Positions 44,743 to 53,748 of a DNA stretch of 64,000 nt are shown one piece after another. The notes under the pieces are model-generated. The model was not told where the DNA came from. It saw only the letters and a program-made list of their open reading frames with translations, and ran no database searches. The translations under genes were made by a program, and so were the position numbers. Position 1 is the stretch's first letter; every line of letters starts with the position of its first letter. Source of the stretch: Vibrio tarriae (GTDB taxonomy: Bacteria > Pseudomonadota > Gammaproteobacteria > Enterobacterales > Vibrionaceae). The stretch is taken from the NCBI RefSeq assembly GCF_002216685.1, contig NZ_CP022353.1:496001-560000 (forward strand), given 5' to 3'.

Positions 44743-45882
44743 ATGACCATTAACGTAAATACCAACGTGTCGGCGATGACCGCACAACGTTATCTGACTA
44801 AGGCGACGGGAGATCTTAACACCTCCATGGAACGCCTCTCATCAGGTAATCGCATTAACAGTGCAAAAGATGACGCGGCAGGCCTGCAGATTTCAAACCG
44901 TTTAACGGCGCAATCTCGTGGTTTGGATGTGGCAATGCGTAACGCCAACGATGGTATTTCGATTGCTCAAACCGCTGAAGGTGCGATGAATGAATCCACC
45001 AGTATTTTGCAGCGTATGCGTGACCTCGCCTTACAATCGGCGAACGGCACCAACTCTGATTCAGAGCGCCAAGCTTTGGATGAAGAGTCAAGAGCACTGC
45101 AAGACGAATTAAACCGTATCGCAGAAACCACCTCATTTGGTGGCCGTAAGCTGCTGAACGGCTCATTTGGTGAAGCCTCGTTCCAAATCGGTTCTAGCTC
45201 GGGTGAAGCGATCATCATGGGACTGACCAGCGTACGTGCGGACGATTTCCGCATGGGTGGCCAATCTTTTGTCTCAGAACAAGCGAAAACCAAAGAGTGG
45301 GGCGTACCACCTACCGCTCGTGACCTGAAGTTTGAATTCACCAAGAAAGATGGTGAGGCCGTGGTGCTCGACATCATGGCCAAAGATGGTGATGACATTG
45401 AAGAGTTGGCCACTTACATCAACGGTCAAACGGATCTGTTCAAAGCTTCCGTTGACGAAGAAGGCAAACTGCAGATTTTTGTTGCTGAGCCGAATGTTCA
45501 AGGTAACTTCAATATTTCCGGTGGATTGGCAACCGAGCTTGGCCTCAATGGTGGTCCAGGTGTGAAAACCACAGTACAAGACATTGATATTACCAGTGTT
45601 GGTGGTTCACAGAATGCCGTGGGTATTATCGATGCCGCATTAAAATACGTGGATTCGCAACGAGCAGACCTCGGTGCGAAACAGAACCGGCTCAGTCACA
45701 GCATCAGTAACCTGTCGAACATTCAGGAGAACGTGGAAGCGTCGAAAAGTCGGATTAAAGATACGGATTTTGCGAAGGAAACAACGCAACTTACCAAATC
45801 TCAGATTCTGCAACAGGCAGGGACTTCAATTCTTGCCCAAGCGAAACAGTTGCCAAACTCTGCAATCTCGTTATTGCAGTAG
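44743..45882 (+). CDS. flaA: flagellin FlaA
   Basis: 379-residue flagellin from [18 protein letters not shown] with AGGAGAG upstream; the frame opens 90 bases earlier without support. Both conserved D0/D1 ends are present (N-terminal [20 protein letters not shown]-terminal [44 protein letters not shown]). FlaA is the flagellin essential for filament formation in V. cholerae and the one driven by sigma-54; the promoter match and position agree. Confidence 0.95.
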   Translation: MTINVNTNVSAMTAQRYLTKATGDLNTSMERLSSGNRINSAKDDAAGLQISNRLTAQSRGLDVAMRNANDGISIAQTAEGAMNESTSILQRMRDLALQSANGTNSDSERQALDEESRALQDELNRIAETTSFGGRKLLNGSFGEASFQIGSSSGEAIIMGLTSVRADDFRMGGQSFVSEQAKTKEWGVPPTARDLKFEFTKKDGEAVVLDIMAKDGDDIEELATYINGQTDLFKASVDEEGKLQIFVAEPNVQGNFNISGGLATELGLNGGPGVKTTVQDIDITSVGGSQNAVGIIDAALKYVDSQRADLGAKQNRLSHSISNLSNIQENVEASKSRIKDTDFAKETTQLTKSQILQQAGTSILAQAKQLPNSAISLLQ

Positions 45883-45891
45883 TTCCCGGTA

Positions 45892-45930
45892 CCTTCATTA
45901 ATGAGCTCAGACGTGGGTATGTAATGAAGG
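45892..45930 (+). terminator. hairpin just after flaA
   Basis: CCTTCATTA / TAATGAAGG 9-bp stem enclosing a 21-base loop, with no T run. It may protect the flaA mRNA 3' end; a true terminator lies at 46080-46118. Confidence 0.4.
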
Positions 45931-46079
45931 GACTTTGGCAAAGTATGGTTATGGAATGTTAGGCGAGCTCTCTCACTCAAAACTGCTCATCTAGCCCAAC
46001 ATAATCATGCGCCCTTAACGGTTAGCCGAAATGTGTTCATTTCTCTTGATCTCCACATTGGCGATGGCTACCACCCAAT
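45931..46079. other. flaA 3' region without gene
   Basis: No supported coding frame. The stretch lies between the flaA stop hairpin and a downstream terminator, so it probably forms the flaA 3' UTR; a small RNA from it is possible but not shown by sequence. Confidence 0.3.
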
Positions 46080-46118
46080 AGCCCCAGTTCTCTCAAAGGA
46101 AAAGGGGCTTTTCTTTTT
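46080..46118 (+). terminator. terminator downstream of flaA
   Basis: AGCCCC / GGGGCT stem with an 18-base loop followed by TTTCTTTTTT. Confidence 0.7.
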
Positions 46119-46551
46119 TCTGCGTTTCACCATCACTGAGCCTCCTCCAACGCCCTTGTCGCCTAAAGCATGCACCATGCTTGCAAAGCTTCATTCACTC
46201 AAGTTGCTCTCTTTATTTAAGCTGATGATATTCACTCATGTGCTCCACTCGCGACGCCAAAGCATTTTGACTTTTAAGCGTAAGCCTTTGATACAACAAT
46301 GAAGCCTGAAAAATCCCCGGCTGCTGTGGGTAAAACTTGAGCCTAACCGCCAGATATTTTTGTGATTTGTGCGAGAACTCTCAAGGTTCACTCATTTCAG
46401 AGTATTTATAGCGAAAACCCATCTTTTTACTAAAGGATTCATTCAGCGAGTCGCTAATAGAAGTAACTTTGAGAGAACTGCTTGGTTTTCCGAGACGTCG
46501 GAGACCGTTTGTGAGTTCCGCTACGTCGGAAAATCAATAGGAGATACCACT
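46119..46551. other. flaA-flaC intergenic region
   Basis: Together with the preceding part this is the longest non-coding stretch of the flagellar block (669 bp between flaA and flaC). It holds the flaA terminator, a possible sigma-28 promoter at 46331-46356 and the flaC leader. An 89-codon open frame at 46033-46302 crosses the terminator hairpin and has no ribosome site, so I do not call it. Confidence 0.4.
46331..46356 (+). promoter_or_regulatory. possible sigma-28 promoter of flaC
   Basis: TAAA followed after 14 bases by GCCAGATA, compared with TAAA-N15-GCCGATAA. Imperfect, but in V. cholerae flaC is a class IV (FliA-dependent) gene and this is the best match upstream of it. Confidence 0.35.
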
Positions 46552-47685
46552 ATGGCGGTGAATGTAAACACCAATGTGTCAGCAATGACAGCACAACGGT
46601 ACTTGACGAGTGCAACTAACGCACAACAATCGTCAATGGAACGTCTATCTTCAGGATACAAAATTAACAGCGCAAAAGACGATGCGGCCGGTCTGCAAAT
46701 CTCTAACCGCTTGAACGTGCAAAGCCGAGGTTTAGGTGTCGCCGTTCGTAACGCCAACGATGGTATTTCGATGGCGCAAACAGCGGAAGGGGCAATGAAA
46801 GAGACCACTAACATCCTGCAACGTATGCGTGATCTCTCCTTGCAATCAGCTAACGGTTCAAACTCAAAAGCTGACCGTGTTGCGATTCAAGAAGAAATTA
46901 CCGCGTTGAATGATGAGCTTAATCGTGTGGCCGAAACCACCTCTTTCGGTGGTAATAAGCTGCTCAACGGTACATTCGCGACCAAGTCATTCCAGATTGG
47001 TGCGGATAACGGTGAAGCGGTGATGCTTAACATCAAAGACATGCGCAGTGATAACACTTTGATGGGGGGTAAAACCTATCAAGCGGCTAACGGCAAAGAC
47101 AAAAGTTGGGGCGTGGAAACGGGTAAAACCGATCTGACCATCACTCTGAAAGACAAACGCGAAGGCGATGTCACCATTTCAATCAACGCGAAAGAAGGGG
47201 ATGATATCGAAGAGCTGGCGACTTACATCAACGGTCAAACCGATATGATTAAAGCATCGGTGGATGAAGAAGGTAAGTTACAGTTATTCACCGATAACAA
47301 CCGAATCGATGGTGCAGCGACTTTTGGCGGCTCACTCGCGAGTGAGTTAGGCATCGGTGCTGCAAAAGATGTCACCGTCGATACTCTGGATGTGACCTCT
47401 GTAGGTGGTGCGCAAGAGAGTGTGGCGATTGTCGATGCTGCCTTGAAATATGTGGATAGCCATCGTGCTGAACTCGGTGCATTCCAAAACCGATTCAACC
47501 ACGCTATCAACAACTTAGATAACATTAACGAAAACGTGAATGCGTCTAAGAGCCGGATCAAAGATACAGACTTTGCCAAAGAAACGACTGCACTGACCAA
47601 GGCGCAGATCCTTTCTCAAGCATCAAGTTCTGTTCTCGCACAAGCCAAGCAGGCACCCAACTCAGCACTGGCTCTTCTAGGCTAG
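46552..47685 (+). CDS. flaC: flagellin FlaC
   Basis: 377-residue flagellin from [18 protein letters not shown] (AGGAGAT upstream); the frame opens earlier without support. Conserved ends as in FlaA, with shared [15 protein letters not shown] and [17 protein letters not shown]. The central region diverges from FlaA. Same order flgL-flaA-flaC as V. cholerae. Own strong terminator. Confidence 0.94.
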   Translation: MAVNVNTNVSAMTAQRYLTSATNAQQSSMERLSSGYKINSAKDDAAGLQISNRLNVQSRGLGVAVRNANDGISMAQTAEGAMKETTNILQRMRDLSLQSANGSNSKADRVAIQEEITALNDELNRVAETTSFGGNKLLNGTFATKSFQIGADNGEAVMLNIKDMRSDNTLMGGKTYQAANGKDKSWGVETGKTDLTITLKDKREGDVTISINAKEGDDIEELATYINGQTDMIKASVDEEGKLQLFTDNNRIDGAATFGGSLASELGIGAAKDVTVDTLDVTSVGGAQESVAIVDAALKYVDSHRAELGAFQNRFNHAINNLDNINENVNASKSRIKDTDFAKETTALTKAQILSQASSSVLAQAKQAPNSALALLG

Positions 47686-47700
47686 TTCGAGTTGATAGGA

Positions 47701-47728
47701 AAAAACCCAGCTGCAGCTGGGTTTTTTA
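47701..47728 (+). terminator. terminator after flaC
   Basis: AAAAACCCAGCTG / CAGCTGGGTTTTT near-perfect palindrome ending in T6. Confidence 0.95.
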
Positions 47729-47930
47729 TTGCCTGTAATTTGTTGGTTTTGTGTGGCTGAGAAACGTAACAGGGATGAACGTAAAAGAGAGAACATCAGC
47801 GGCCATCACGCAAAAGAGCGTATAAATGGTTAGCTAATGGTGGCGTTGTGTCTTATCTAAAGGAGCTTAGCTTCCGCCGGAAAGCGGCTTAAGTTATGGA
47901 CGCGATAGCGCGATCAATAAAGTGCAGATA

Positions 47931-47958
47931 AAACAAAACCTAGCCGAAGCTAGGTTTG
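47931..47958 (-). terminator. terminator of the tRNA operon
   Basis: On the minus strand AAACCTAGC-TTCG-GCTAGGTTT with the stable TTCG tetraloop, followed by TGTTTT, 7 bases past the 3' end of the last tRNA. Confidence 0.9.
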
Positions 47959-47964
47959 TTTGTA

Positions 47965-48049
47965 TGGTGCGGAAGAAGAGACTTGAACTCTTACGCCTCG
48001 CGGCGCCAGAACCTAAATCTGGTGCGTCTACCAATTTCGCCACTTCCGC
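47965..48049 (-). tRNA. tRNA-Leu (TAG), copy 1
   Basis: 85 bases with CCA encoded, acceptor GCGGAAG / CTTCCGC, long variable arm, anticodon loop ATTTAGG (UAG). Last gene of the 16-tRNA operon in transcription order. Confidence 0.95.
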
Positions 48050-48090
48050 AAATTGTGTTGATAATTTGATTACTCAAATCATCAATATAA

Positions 48091-48165
48091 TGGCAGGTCT
48101 GCCAGGATTCGAACCTGGGTATGACGGGATCAAAACCCGTTGCCTTACCGCTTGGCGACAGACCT
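48091..48165 (-). tRNA. tRNA-Gln (TTG), copy 1
   Basis: 75 bases with CCA encoded; acceptor AGGTCTG / CAGACCT, discriminator G, anticodon loop TTTTGAT (UUG), T stem CCAGG/CCTGG. Confidence 0.95.
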
Positions 48166-48203
48166 GCAGTATTCTGCACAACGATCGTCGTTGCTTTCAA
48201 TAA

Positions 48204-48288
48204 TGGTGCGGAAGAAGAGACTTGAACTCTTACGCCTCGCGGCGCCAGAACCTAAATCTGGTGCGTCTACCAATTTCGCCACTTCCGC
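48204..48288 (-). tRNA. tRNA-Leu (TAG), copy 2
   Basis: Same sequence as copy 1 through the body. First member (left end) of the duplicated block 48204-48608. Confidence 0.95.
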
Positions 48289-48331
48289 ACAAATTGTGTT
48301 GATAACTTGATTGCTCAAGCCATCGAAATAA

Positions 48332-48406
48332 TGGCAGGTCTGCCAGGATTCGAACCTGGGTATGACGGGATCAAAACCCGTTGCCTTACCGCTTGGCGAC
48401 AGACCT
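48332..48406 (-). tRNA. tRNA-Gln (TTG), copy 2
   Basis: 75 bases, same body as Gln copy 1 (T stem CCAGG). Within the duplicated block. Confidence 0.95.
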
Positions 48407-48423
48407 ACAGAATTCGATACATT

Positions 48424-48509
48424 TGGTGCGGAAGGAGGGACTTGAACCCTCACGTCCGAAGGACACTAACACCTGAAGCTAGCGCGTCTACCAATTCCGC
48501 CACCACCGC
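48424..48509 (-). tRNA. tRNA-Leu (CAG), copy 1
   Basis: 86 bases, 5' GCGGTGG, 3' CTTCCGC-A-CCA, long variable arm, anticodon loop CTTCAGG (CAG). The acceptor stem has a T-T and a G-T pair at positions 5 and 6, present in all three copies. Confidence 0.93.
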
Positions 48510-48531
48510 GTTAAATGCATCAAATTGTAAT

Positions 48532-48608
48532 TGGTGGCTACGACGGGATTCGAACCTGTGACCCCATCATTATGAGTGATGTGCTCTAACCAACTGAGCT
48601 ACGTAGCC
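48532..48608 (-). tRNA. tRNA-Met (CAT), elongator, copy 1
   Basis: 77 bases, acceptor GGCTACG / CGTAGCC, A73, anticodon loop CTCATAA (CAU). Matches the E. coli metT elongator type rather than initiator (no C1-A72 mismatch). Confidence 0.95.
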
Positions 48609-48633
48609 ACTCTAAATCTTTTCAGATTTAATA

Positions 48634-48718
48634 TGGTGCGGAAGAAGAGACTTGAACTCTTACGCCTCTCGGCGCCAGAACCTAAATCTGGTGCGTCTAC
48701 CAATTTCGCCACTTCCGC
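48634..48718 (-). tRNA. tRNA-Leu (TAG), copy 3
   Basis: 85 bases; differs from copies 1 and 2 only in the variable-arm loop (plus strand CTCTCGG instead of CTCGCGG). Confidence 0.94.
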
Positions 48719-48759
48719 AAATTGTGTTGATAACCTGATTGCTCAAATCATCTAAATAA

Positions 48760-48834
48760 TGGCAGGTCTACATGGATTCGAACCATGGGATGACGGGATC
48801 AAAACCCGTTGCCTTACCGCTTGGCGATAGACCT
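48760..48834 (-). tRNA. tRNA-Gln (TTG), copy 3, variant
   Basis: Variant isotype with T stem CATGG/CCATG-type pairing and acceptor AGGTCTA / TAGACCT; compensatory changes keep pairing. Same anticodon UUG. Confidence 0.94.
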
Positions 48835-48860
48835 GCAGTGATGATTTATATCATCAAATA

Positions 48861-48945
48861 TGGTGCGGAAGAAGAGACTTGAACTCTTACGCCTCGCGGC
48901 GCCAGAACCTAAATCTGGTGCGTCTACCAATTTCGCCACTTCCGC
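48861..48945 (-). tRNA. tRNA-Leu (TAG), copy 4
   Basis: Same body as copy 2. Left end of the second copy of the duplicated block (48861-49264). Confidence 0.95.
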
Positions 48946-48986
48946 AAATTGTGTTGATAACTTGATTGCTCAAATCATCGAAATAA

Positions 48987-49061
48987 TGGCAGGTCTGCCA
49001 GGATTCGAACCTGGGTATGACGGGATCAAAACCCGTTGCCTTACCGCTTGGCGACAGACCT
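48987..49061 (-). tRNA. tRNA-Gln (TTG), copy 4
   Basis: 75 bases, same body as Gln copies 1 and 2; part of the second duplicated block. Confidence 0.95.
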
Positions 49062-49078
49062 ACAGAATTCGATACATT

Positions 49079-49164
49079 TGGTGCGGAAGGAGGGACTTGA
49101 ACCCTCACGTCCGAAGGACACTAACACCTGAAGCTAGCGCGTCTACCAATTCCGCCACCACCGC
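49079..49164 (-). tRNA. tRNA-Leu (CAG), copy 2
   Basis: 86 bases, identical body to Leu (CAG) copy 1, within the duplicated block. Confidence 0.93.
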
Positions 49165-49187
49165 GTTAAATGCATCAAATTGTAATA

Positions 49188-49264
49188 TGGTGGCTACGAC
49201 GGGATTTGAACCTGTGACCCCATCATTATGAGTGATGTGCTCTAACCAACTGAGCTACGTAGCC
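49188..49264 (-). tRNA. tRNA-Met (CAT), elongator, copy 2
   Basis: As copy 1 but with one change in the T loop (plus strand GGGATTTGAACC instead of GGGATTCGAACC). Confidence 0.94.
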
Positions 49265-49343
49265 ATCTTTTCGAGCGAGAGACTATAATACAATCTCGCC
49301 CTGACTTCCAATGGTTTTTGCCGTCTTGAAAGCCATAAGAAAA

Positions 49344-49418
49344 TGGCAGGTCTACATGGATTCGAACCATGGGATGACGGGATCAAAACCCGTTGCCTTA
49401 CCGCTTGGCGATAGACCT
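49344..49418 (-). tRNA. tRNA-Gln (TTG), copy 5, variant
   Basis: Same variant isotype as the copy at 48760 (T stem CATGG, acceptor AGGTCTA). Confidence 0.94.
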
Positions 49419-49445
49419 GCAGTGATGATTGATTTCATCAAAATA

Positions 49446-49530
49446 TGGTGCGGAAGAAGAGACTTGAACTCTTACACCTTGCGGCGCCAGAACCTAAATC
49501 TGGTGCGTCTACCAATTTCGCCACTTCCGC
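49446..49530 (-). tRNA. tRNA-Leu (TAG), copy 5
   Basis: 85 bases with a different variable arm from the other copies (plus strand ACACCTTGCGG), otherwise the same. Confidence 0.94.
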
Positions 49531-49554
49531 AAATTTGTTATAACCCGATGCATT

Positions 49555-49640
49555 TGGTGCGGAAGGAGGGACTTGAACCCTCACGTCCGAAGGACACTAA
49601 CACCTGAAGCTAGCGCGTCTACCAATTCCGCCACCACCGC
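49555..49640 (-). tRNA. tRNA-Leu (CAG), copy 3
   Basis: 86 bases, identical body to the other Leu (CAG) copies; second gene in transcription order. Confidence 0.93.
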
Positions 49641-49668
49641 GTGTCAAAAGCATCAAATTGTCAAAATT

Positions 49669-49745
49669 TGGTGGCTACGACGGGATTCGAACCTGTGACC
49701 CCATCATTATGAGTGATGTGCTCTAACCAACTGAGCTACGTAGCC
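49669..49745 (-). tRNA. tRNA-Met (CAT), elongator, copy 3
   Basis: 77 bases, identical to copy 1; first gene of the operon, 53 bp downstream of the -10. Confidence 0.95.
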
Positions 49746-49798
49746 AAATTTTATTTTCTTAACGAGAAGGCGATGCCTTATCGCTGAGAACGGAGCGC

Positions 49799-49827
49799 AT
49801 TATGCGGATATGGGTTAGGAGCGTCAA
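49799..49827 (-). promoter_or_regulatory. promoter of the tRNA operon
   Basis: On the minus strand TTGACG, 17-bp spacer, CATAAT, then GCGCTCCG. The GC-rich discriminator is the mark of stable-RNA promoters under stringent (ppGpp) control. An A/T-rich upstream stretch with seven consecutive A residues could act as an UP element. Confidence 0.85.
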
Positions 49828-49976
49828 CAGTTTTTTTGAATAAATTCTTTGAAACCAACCGTTCGGGTTTTTTTTAAACAAAGAGGCGTGTTTATGATCA
49901 AAAACCATCACCAAAACAACAAATTCATTACGCTTGGAGAGTCATAAAGATCATTTTTTAGAGGCTTATAAATGGC

Positions 49977-50002
49977 AAAAGCCAACACTTTGGTTGGCTT
50001 TT
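49977..50002 (-). terminator. terminator after ychF
   Basis: AAAAGCCAAC / GTTGGCTTTT 10-bp stem with a 6-base loop, T run on the minus strand. Confidence 0.85.
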
Positions 50003-50022
50003 GGTTCGCAGTAAAGCGAGAT

Positions 50023-51114
50023 TTAAACGTTGAAGCGGAAGTGGATCACATCGCCATCTTTTACGATGTACTCTTTACCTTCCAAACGCCATTTACCGGC
50101 CTCTTTGGCACCTGACTCGCCATTGAATTGGATGTAGTCATTGTAACCGATCACTTCAGCTCGAATAAAACCACGCTCGAAGTCAGTGTGGATCTTACCT
50201 GCTGCTTGTGGCGCGGTTGCACCGATAGGAATGGTCCATGCACGCACTTCTTTCACGCCTGCGGTGAAGTAGGTTTGCAGGTTGAGAAGATCATAACCAG
50301 AGCGGATCACGCGGTTTAGGCCTGGTTCTTCAATGCCGAGATCGGCCAAGAATTCGTCGCGTTCTTCTTCTTCAAGTTCAGAGAGTTCCGCCTCGATCGC
50401 TGCACAAACCGCTACCACAGAAGCATTTTCTTGTGCTGCAAACTGAACAACGGCATCCAGATATGGATTGTTCTCAAAACCATCTTCATTCACGTTAGCA
50501 ATGTACATGGTGGGTTTGAGCGTCAGTAGGTTTAAGTAACCGACTGCCAAGAGTTCTTCTTTAGTTAGCTTAACAGAACGAGCTGATTGACCTTCGCTTA
50601 ATACTGGTTGCAGTTTTTCCAGTACGGCCAGCTCAAATTTGGCTTCTTTATCGCCACCTTTAGCGCGTTTGCTTTGACGCAGAATCGCGCGCTCGCAACT
50701 GTCTAAGTCAGCCAGCGCTAATTCAAGGTTGATGATTTCGATGTCTTCCAGCGGTGACACTTTACCCGCCACGTGGATGATGTTTTCGTTTTCAAAGCAA
50801 CGTACAACATGACCAATTGCATCGGTTTCACGGATGTTAGCTAGGAATTTGTTACCTAAACCTTCTCCTTTTGATGCGCCCGCCACTAGACCTGCAATGT
50901 CCACAAACTCCATCGTCGTTGGCAGAATGCGTTCAGGTTTGACAATCGCGGCTAAGGCATCCAGACGTGGATCTGGTACAGGAACAACGCCTGTGTTTGG
51001 TTCGATAGTACAAAACGGGAAGTTAGCTGCTTCGATGCCCGCTTTGGTCAGCGCATTAAAAAGAGTTGATTTACCTACGTTTGGCAAACCGACGATGCCA
51101 CATTTAAAACCCAT
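50023..51114 (-). CDS. ychF: redox-regulated ribosome-binding ATPase YchF
   Basis: Obg-family P-loop protein (OLA1/YchF) that prefers ATP and binds ribosomes. The start at 51114 ([19 protein letters not shown]) gives 363 residues, the E. coli length, with G1 at GLPNVGKS (9-16) and switch [21 protein letters not shown]. The C-terminal TGS domain is present ([25 protein letters not shown]). An upstream open extension overlaps pth and is rejected. It follows pth by 10 bases. Confidence 0.96.
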   Translation of the reverse strand: MGFKCGIVGLPNVGKSTLFNALTKAGIEAANFPFCTIEPNTGVVPVPDPRLDALAAIVKPERILPTTMEFVDIAGLVAGASKGEGLGNKFLANIRETDAIGHVVRCFENENIIHVAGKVSPLEDIEIINLELALADLDSCERAILRQSKRAKGGDKEAKFELAVLEKLQPVLSEGQSARSVKLTKEELLAVGYLNLLTLKPTMYIANVNEDGFENNPYLDAVVQFAAQENASVVAVCAAIEAELSELEEEERDEFLADLGIEEPGLNRVIRSGYDLLNLQTYFTAGVKEVRAWTIPIGATAPQAAGKIHTDFERGFIRAEVIGYNDYIQFNGESGAKEAGKWRLEGKEYIVKDGDVIHFRFNV

Positions 51115-51124
51115 GACTGTAACC

Positions 51125-51715
51125 TTATTCAGCTTTGAAAGTGTGTAAACGATTTTGTGCTTTGGTGAGGCCATCCTTGAGTAGGATCTCAAGGCAGCGA
51201 ACAGCTTCGTCCACTGTGGCGTCAAGGCACTCTTGCTCTTTAGCAGGCGCTTTGCCGAGCACATAACCGGCTACTTTATCTTTGTGTCCCGGATGGCCGA
51301 TGCCAAGCCGTAGACGATAGAATTCTTTGTTGTTGCCTAATTTGCTTATGGTGTCTTTGAGCCCATTATGCCCGCCATGTCCGCCACCTTGCTTAAATTT
51401 TGCCACACCGGGTGGTAAGTCTAGCTCATCGTGGGCAACCATGATCTCTTCTGGCTTGATCTGATAGAAATTGGCCAATGCAGCAATCGCTTTGCCGGAG
51501 AGATTCATAAAAGTGGTGGGGATTAACACGCGTAACTCTTGGCTGTTAATCAGCAAACGTCCGGTCAGACCAAAAAACTTCGGCTCATTTTTGAGCGTGA
51601 CGTTATGGATACGGGCTAACTCTTCGACAACCCAAGCACCTGCATTATGGCGTGTTTTAGCGTATTCCGGCCCAGGATTGGCCAGTCCGACAAGGAGTTT
51701 GATTGGTTGACTCAA
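51125..51715 (-). CDS. pth: peptidyl-tRNA hydrolase
   Basis: Recycles tRNA from prematurely released peptidyl-tRNA. 196 residues, [24 protein letters not shown] with catalytic H23, and [30 protein letters not shown] with the conserved Asp. It is upstream of ychF in a pth-ychF unit, a common gamma-proteobacterial pairing. Confidence 0.97.
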   Translation of the reverse strand: MSQPIKLLVGLANPGPEYAKTRHNAGAWVVEELARIHNVTLKNEPKFFGLTGRLLINSQELRVLIPTTFMNLSGKAIAALANFYQIKPEEIMVAHDELDLPPGVAKFKQGGGHGGHNGLKDTISKLGNNKEFYRLRLGIGHPGHKDKVAGYVLGKAPAKEQECLDATVDEAVRCLEILLKDGLTKAQNRLHTFKAE

Positions 51716-51796
51716 GGCGAATATCTCTTCGGAAACTCAAAAGCGCGGTATGATAGCACACATCCGCCGCGAGGTGCGAGTCACACAAAAGGCAAT

Positions 51797-51829
51797 AAAA
51801 AAGCGCTTCATCGGAGATGAAACGCTTTC
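51797..51829 (-). terminator. terminator after prs
   Basis: On the minus strand AAAGCG-T-TTCATC pairs with GATGAA-G-CGCTTT around TCC, followed by TTTTTTA. Confidence 0.9.
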
Positions 51830-51884
51830 GTATCATCGATTCCCGAGCTTACCTGACAGGCAGATAGACTGGGTTACTCAATGA

Positions 51885-52829
51885 TTAGTTAAACATCGCA
51901 GAGATGGACTCTTCGTTGCTGATACGACGAATCGCTTCAGCCAGCATGCTTGATAGAGTCAATTGAGTCACTTTTCCTGTCGCCGCCATCTCTTTTGATA
52001 GGGTGATAGAGTCAGTCACAATCACTTGATCCAACACAGAGTTTTTGATGTTTTTCGCTGCATTGCCTGAGAATACCGCGTGAGTGGCGTAAGCAAATAC
52101 GCGTTTCGCACCACGCTCTTTCAGCGCTTCCGCGGCTTTACACAGCGTGCCACCGGTGTCGATCATGTCATCGACAATCACACAGTCACGGCCTTCAACA
52201 TCACCGATCAGGTTCATGACTTCTGAAACGTTCGCGCGTGGACGACGCTTATCTACGATCGCGATATCGATGTCACCCAGTGCTTTCGCGGTTGCGCGAG
52301 CACGCACCACACCACCAAGGTCTGGCGATACGACAACAGGATCTTCCAAGTTACGTGCTTTCATATCTTCCAGCAGAACAGGAGTACCGAAAATGTTGTC
52401 TACTGGAACATCGAAGAAGCCTTGGATCTGCTCTGCGTGGAGGTCGATAGTCAGAACGCGGTCAACACCAACGTTAGAAAGGAAGTCTGCAACAACTTTT
52501 GCAGTGATAGGTACACGAGCCGAACGCACACGGCGGTCTTGGCGGGCATAGCCGAAGTAAGGGATAACTGCCGTAATACGGCCTGCAGAAGCACGGCGCA
52601 TTGCGTCAATCATTACCACCAGTTCCATCAGGTTGTCATTGGTTGGGGCACAGGTGGATTGAATGATAAATACATCGCTACCACGCACATTTTCGTTGAT
52701 TTGTACTGCTACTTCACCATCAGAGAAACGAGAAACAGTAGCATCACCAAGGGAAATGTACAGGCGATCTGCAATACGTTGGGCTAGTTCGGGTATTGCG
52801 TTACCAGCAAATAGCTTCATATCAGGCAC
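51885..52829 (-). CDS. prs: ribose-phosphate pyrophosphokinase (PRPP synthase)
   Basis: Makes PRPP from ribose 5-phosphate and ATP, feeding purine, pyrimidine, His, Trp and NAD synthesis. The GTG at 52829 ([16 protein letters not shown]) is supported by TGAGG 8 bases upstream; the ATG three codons later has no site at the right distance, so 314 residues. The PRPP loop [14 protein letters not shown] and FGYARQDRR are intact. Located downstream of the ispE gene on the same strand. Confidence 0.96.
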   Translation of the reverse strand: MPDMKLFAGNAIPELAQRIADRLYISLGDATVSRFSDGEVAVQINENVRGSDVFIIQSTCAPTNDNLMELVVMIDAMRRASAGRITAVIPYFGYARQDRRVRSARVPITAKVVADFLSNVGVDRVLTIDLHAEQIQGFFDVPVDNIFGTPVLLEDMKARNLEDPVVVSPDLGGVVRARATAKALGDIDIAIVDKRRPRANVSEVMNLIGDVEGRDCVIVDDMIDTGGTLCKAAEALKERGAKRVFAYATHAVFSGNAAKNIKNSVLDQVIVTDSITLSKEMAATGKVTQLTLSSMLAEAIRRISNEESISAMFN

Positions 52830-52859
52830 GGTGGAAACCTCAGGGTTGCGTCCAGTTTT

Positions 52860-53748
52860 TTAGTAAGGTCGGATTTTAGCTGATTGGTAGTCAGCCAACG
52901 TCTTTCTGAGCGGTGAAACATTGCGCCCTTGGGCGACAAACGCTAAGACGTTGTCAGATAATTGAGCAAAGACGGCCTGTGCATCTTTCCTGCTCGAAAA
53001 CTCAGCAAAAACGCAAGATCCCGTCCCGGTCAATCTTGACGGCGCGTATTGTAGCAGCCATGAAAGTTGCTTATCAACCTCGGGGTACAGTGATCGGACA
53101 ATTTTTTTCGCAATCGTTTTCGTAGGGGGTGGCAAGAAGGCTTGCCAGATCACGCTTTGGCGTGTTTCTCACCAGTTGTGGGTGAGTGAAAATATCTTTT
53201 GTCGCGATGCTGACCGCAGGACGAATCACGAGATACCATTTTTCCTCTGGCTCTACTGCGGATAATTCTTCGCCAACTCCTTCAGCAAAAGCCGCAAAAC
53301 CACGAGTAAAGACAGGGACATCCGCTCCGAGTGCCAGCCCAATCTCAGCCAATTGATCATCGCTAAGTCCAGTCTGCCACAAGTAATTGAGTGCGACTAA
53401 GGTGGTGGCCGCATTGGATGATCCGCCACCAATTCCGCCGCCCATAGGCAACACCTTGTGCAGTTTAATGTCTGCGCCGAGTGGCGATTGAGCCGCATTT
53501 TTGAGTGCCATCGCGGCTTTGTAAATCAGGTTATCTTCTAACGCGACATCGGCCAGAGCAGGAGAGAGGGAGATGTTGCCGCTGTGGTTGGCGGTAATGA
53601 TTAACTCATCACCGTGATCGAGAAACTGAAACAAGGTCTGCAGATCGTGATAGCCGTTAGCTCGACGACCTGTGATGTAAAGGAACAGGTTGAGTTTGGC
53701 CGGTGAAGGCCACACGGTTGTGCCGTGGATCATGGGAGCAGCGTCCAT
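52860..53748 (-). CDS. ispE: 4-diphosphocytidyl-2-C-methyl-D-erythritol kinase, frame broken in this sequence
   Basis: GHMP kinase of the MEP isoprenoid pathway, cytoplasmic and essential where no mevalonate route exists. N-terminal [32 protein letters not shown] and the ATP loop [17 protein letters not shown] are in the first frame (53748 to about 53109). After a run of seven A residues (plus 53102-53108, T run) the frame shifts to [16 protein letters not shown], then [11 protein letters not shown] (third GHMP motif) to the stop at 52860. Removing one A restores one 295-residue protein. Most likely a sequence error or slippage. Confidence 0.88.

Noticed and set aside
46033..46302. 89-codon open frame between flaA and flaC
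   Set aside because: It crosses the flaA terminator hairpin, has no ribosome site and unusual composition.
47922..49607. Several open frames across the tRNA array with stretches like GLPGFEPGYDGIKTRC and KKRLELLRLAAPEPKSG
   Set aside because: They are translations of tRNA genes in the sense opposite to the transcript; such peptides are well-known spurious annotations.
47965..49745. Regular repeats that could look like a CRISPR array
   Set aside because: The repeated units are complete tRNA genes with CCA ends and conserved cloverleaf pairs.
51115..51264. N-terminal extension of ychF
   Set aside because: It overlaps the end of pth, and the 363-residue start has the conserved MGFKCGIVG.
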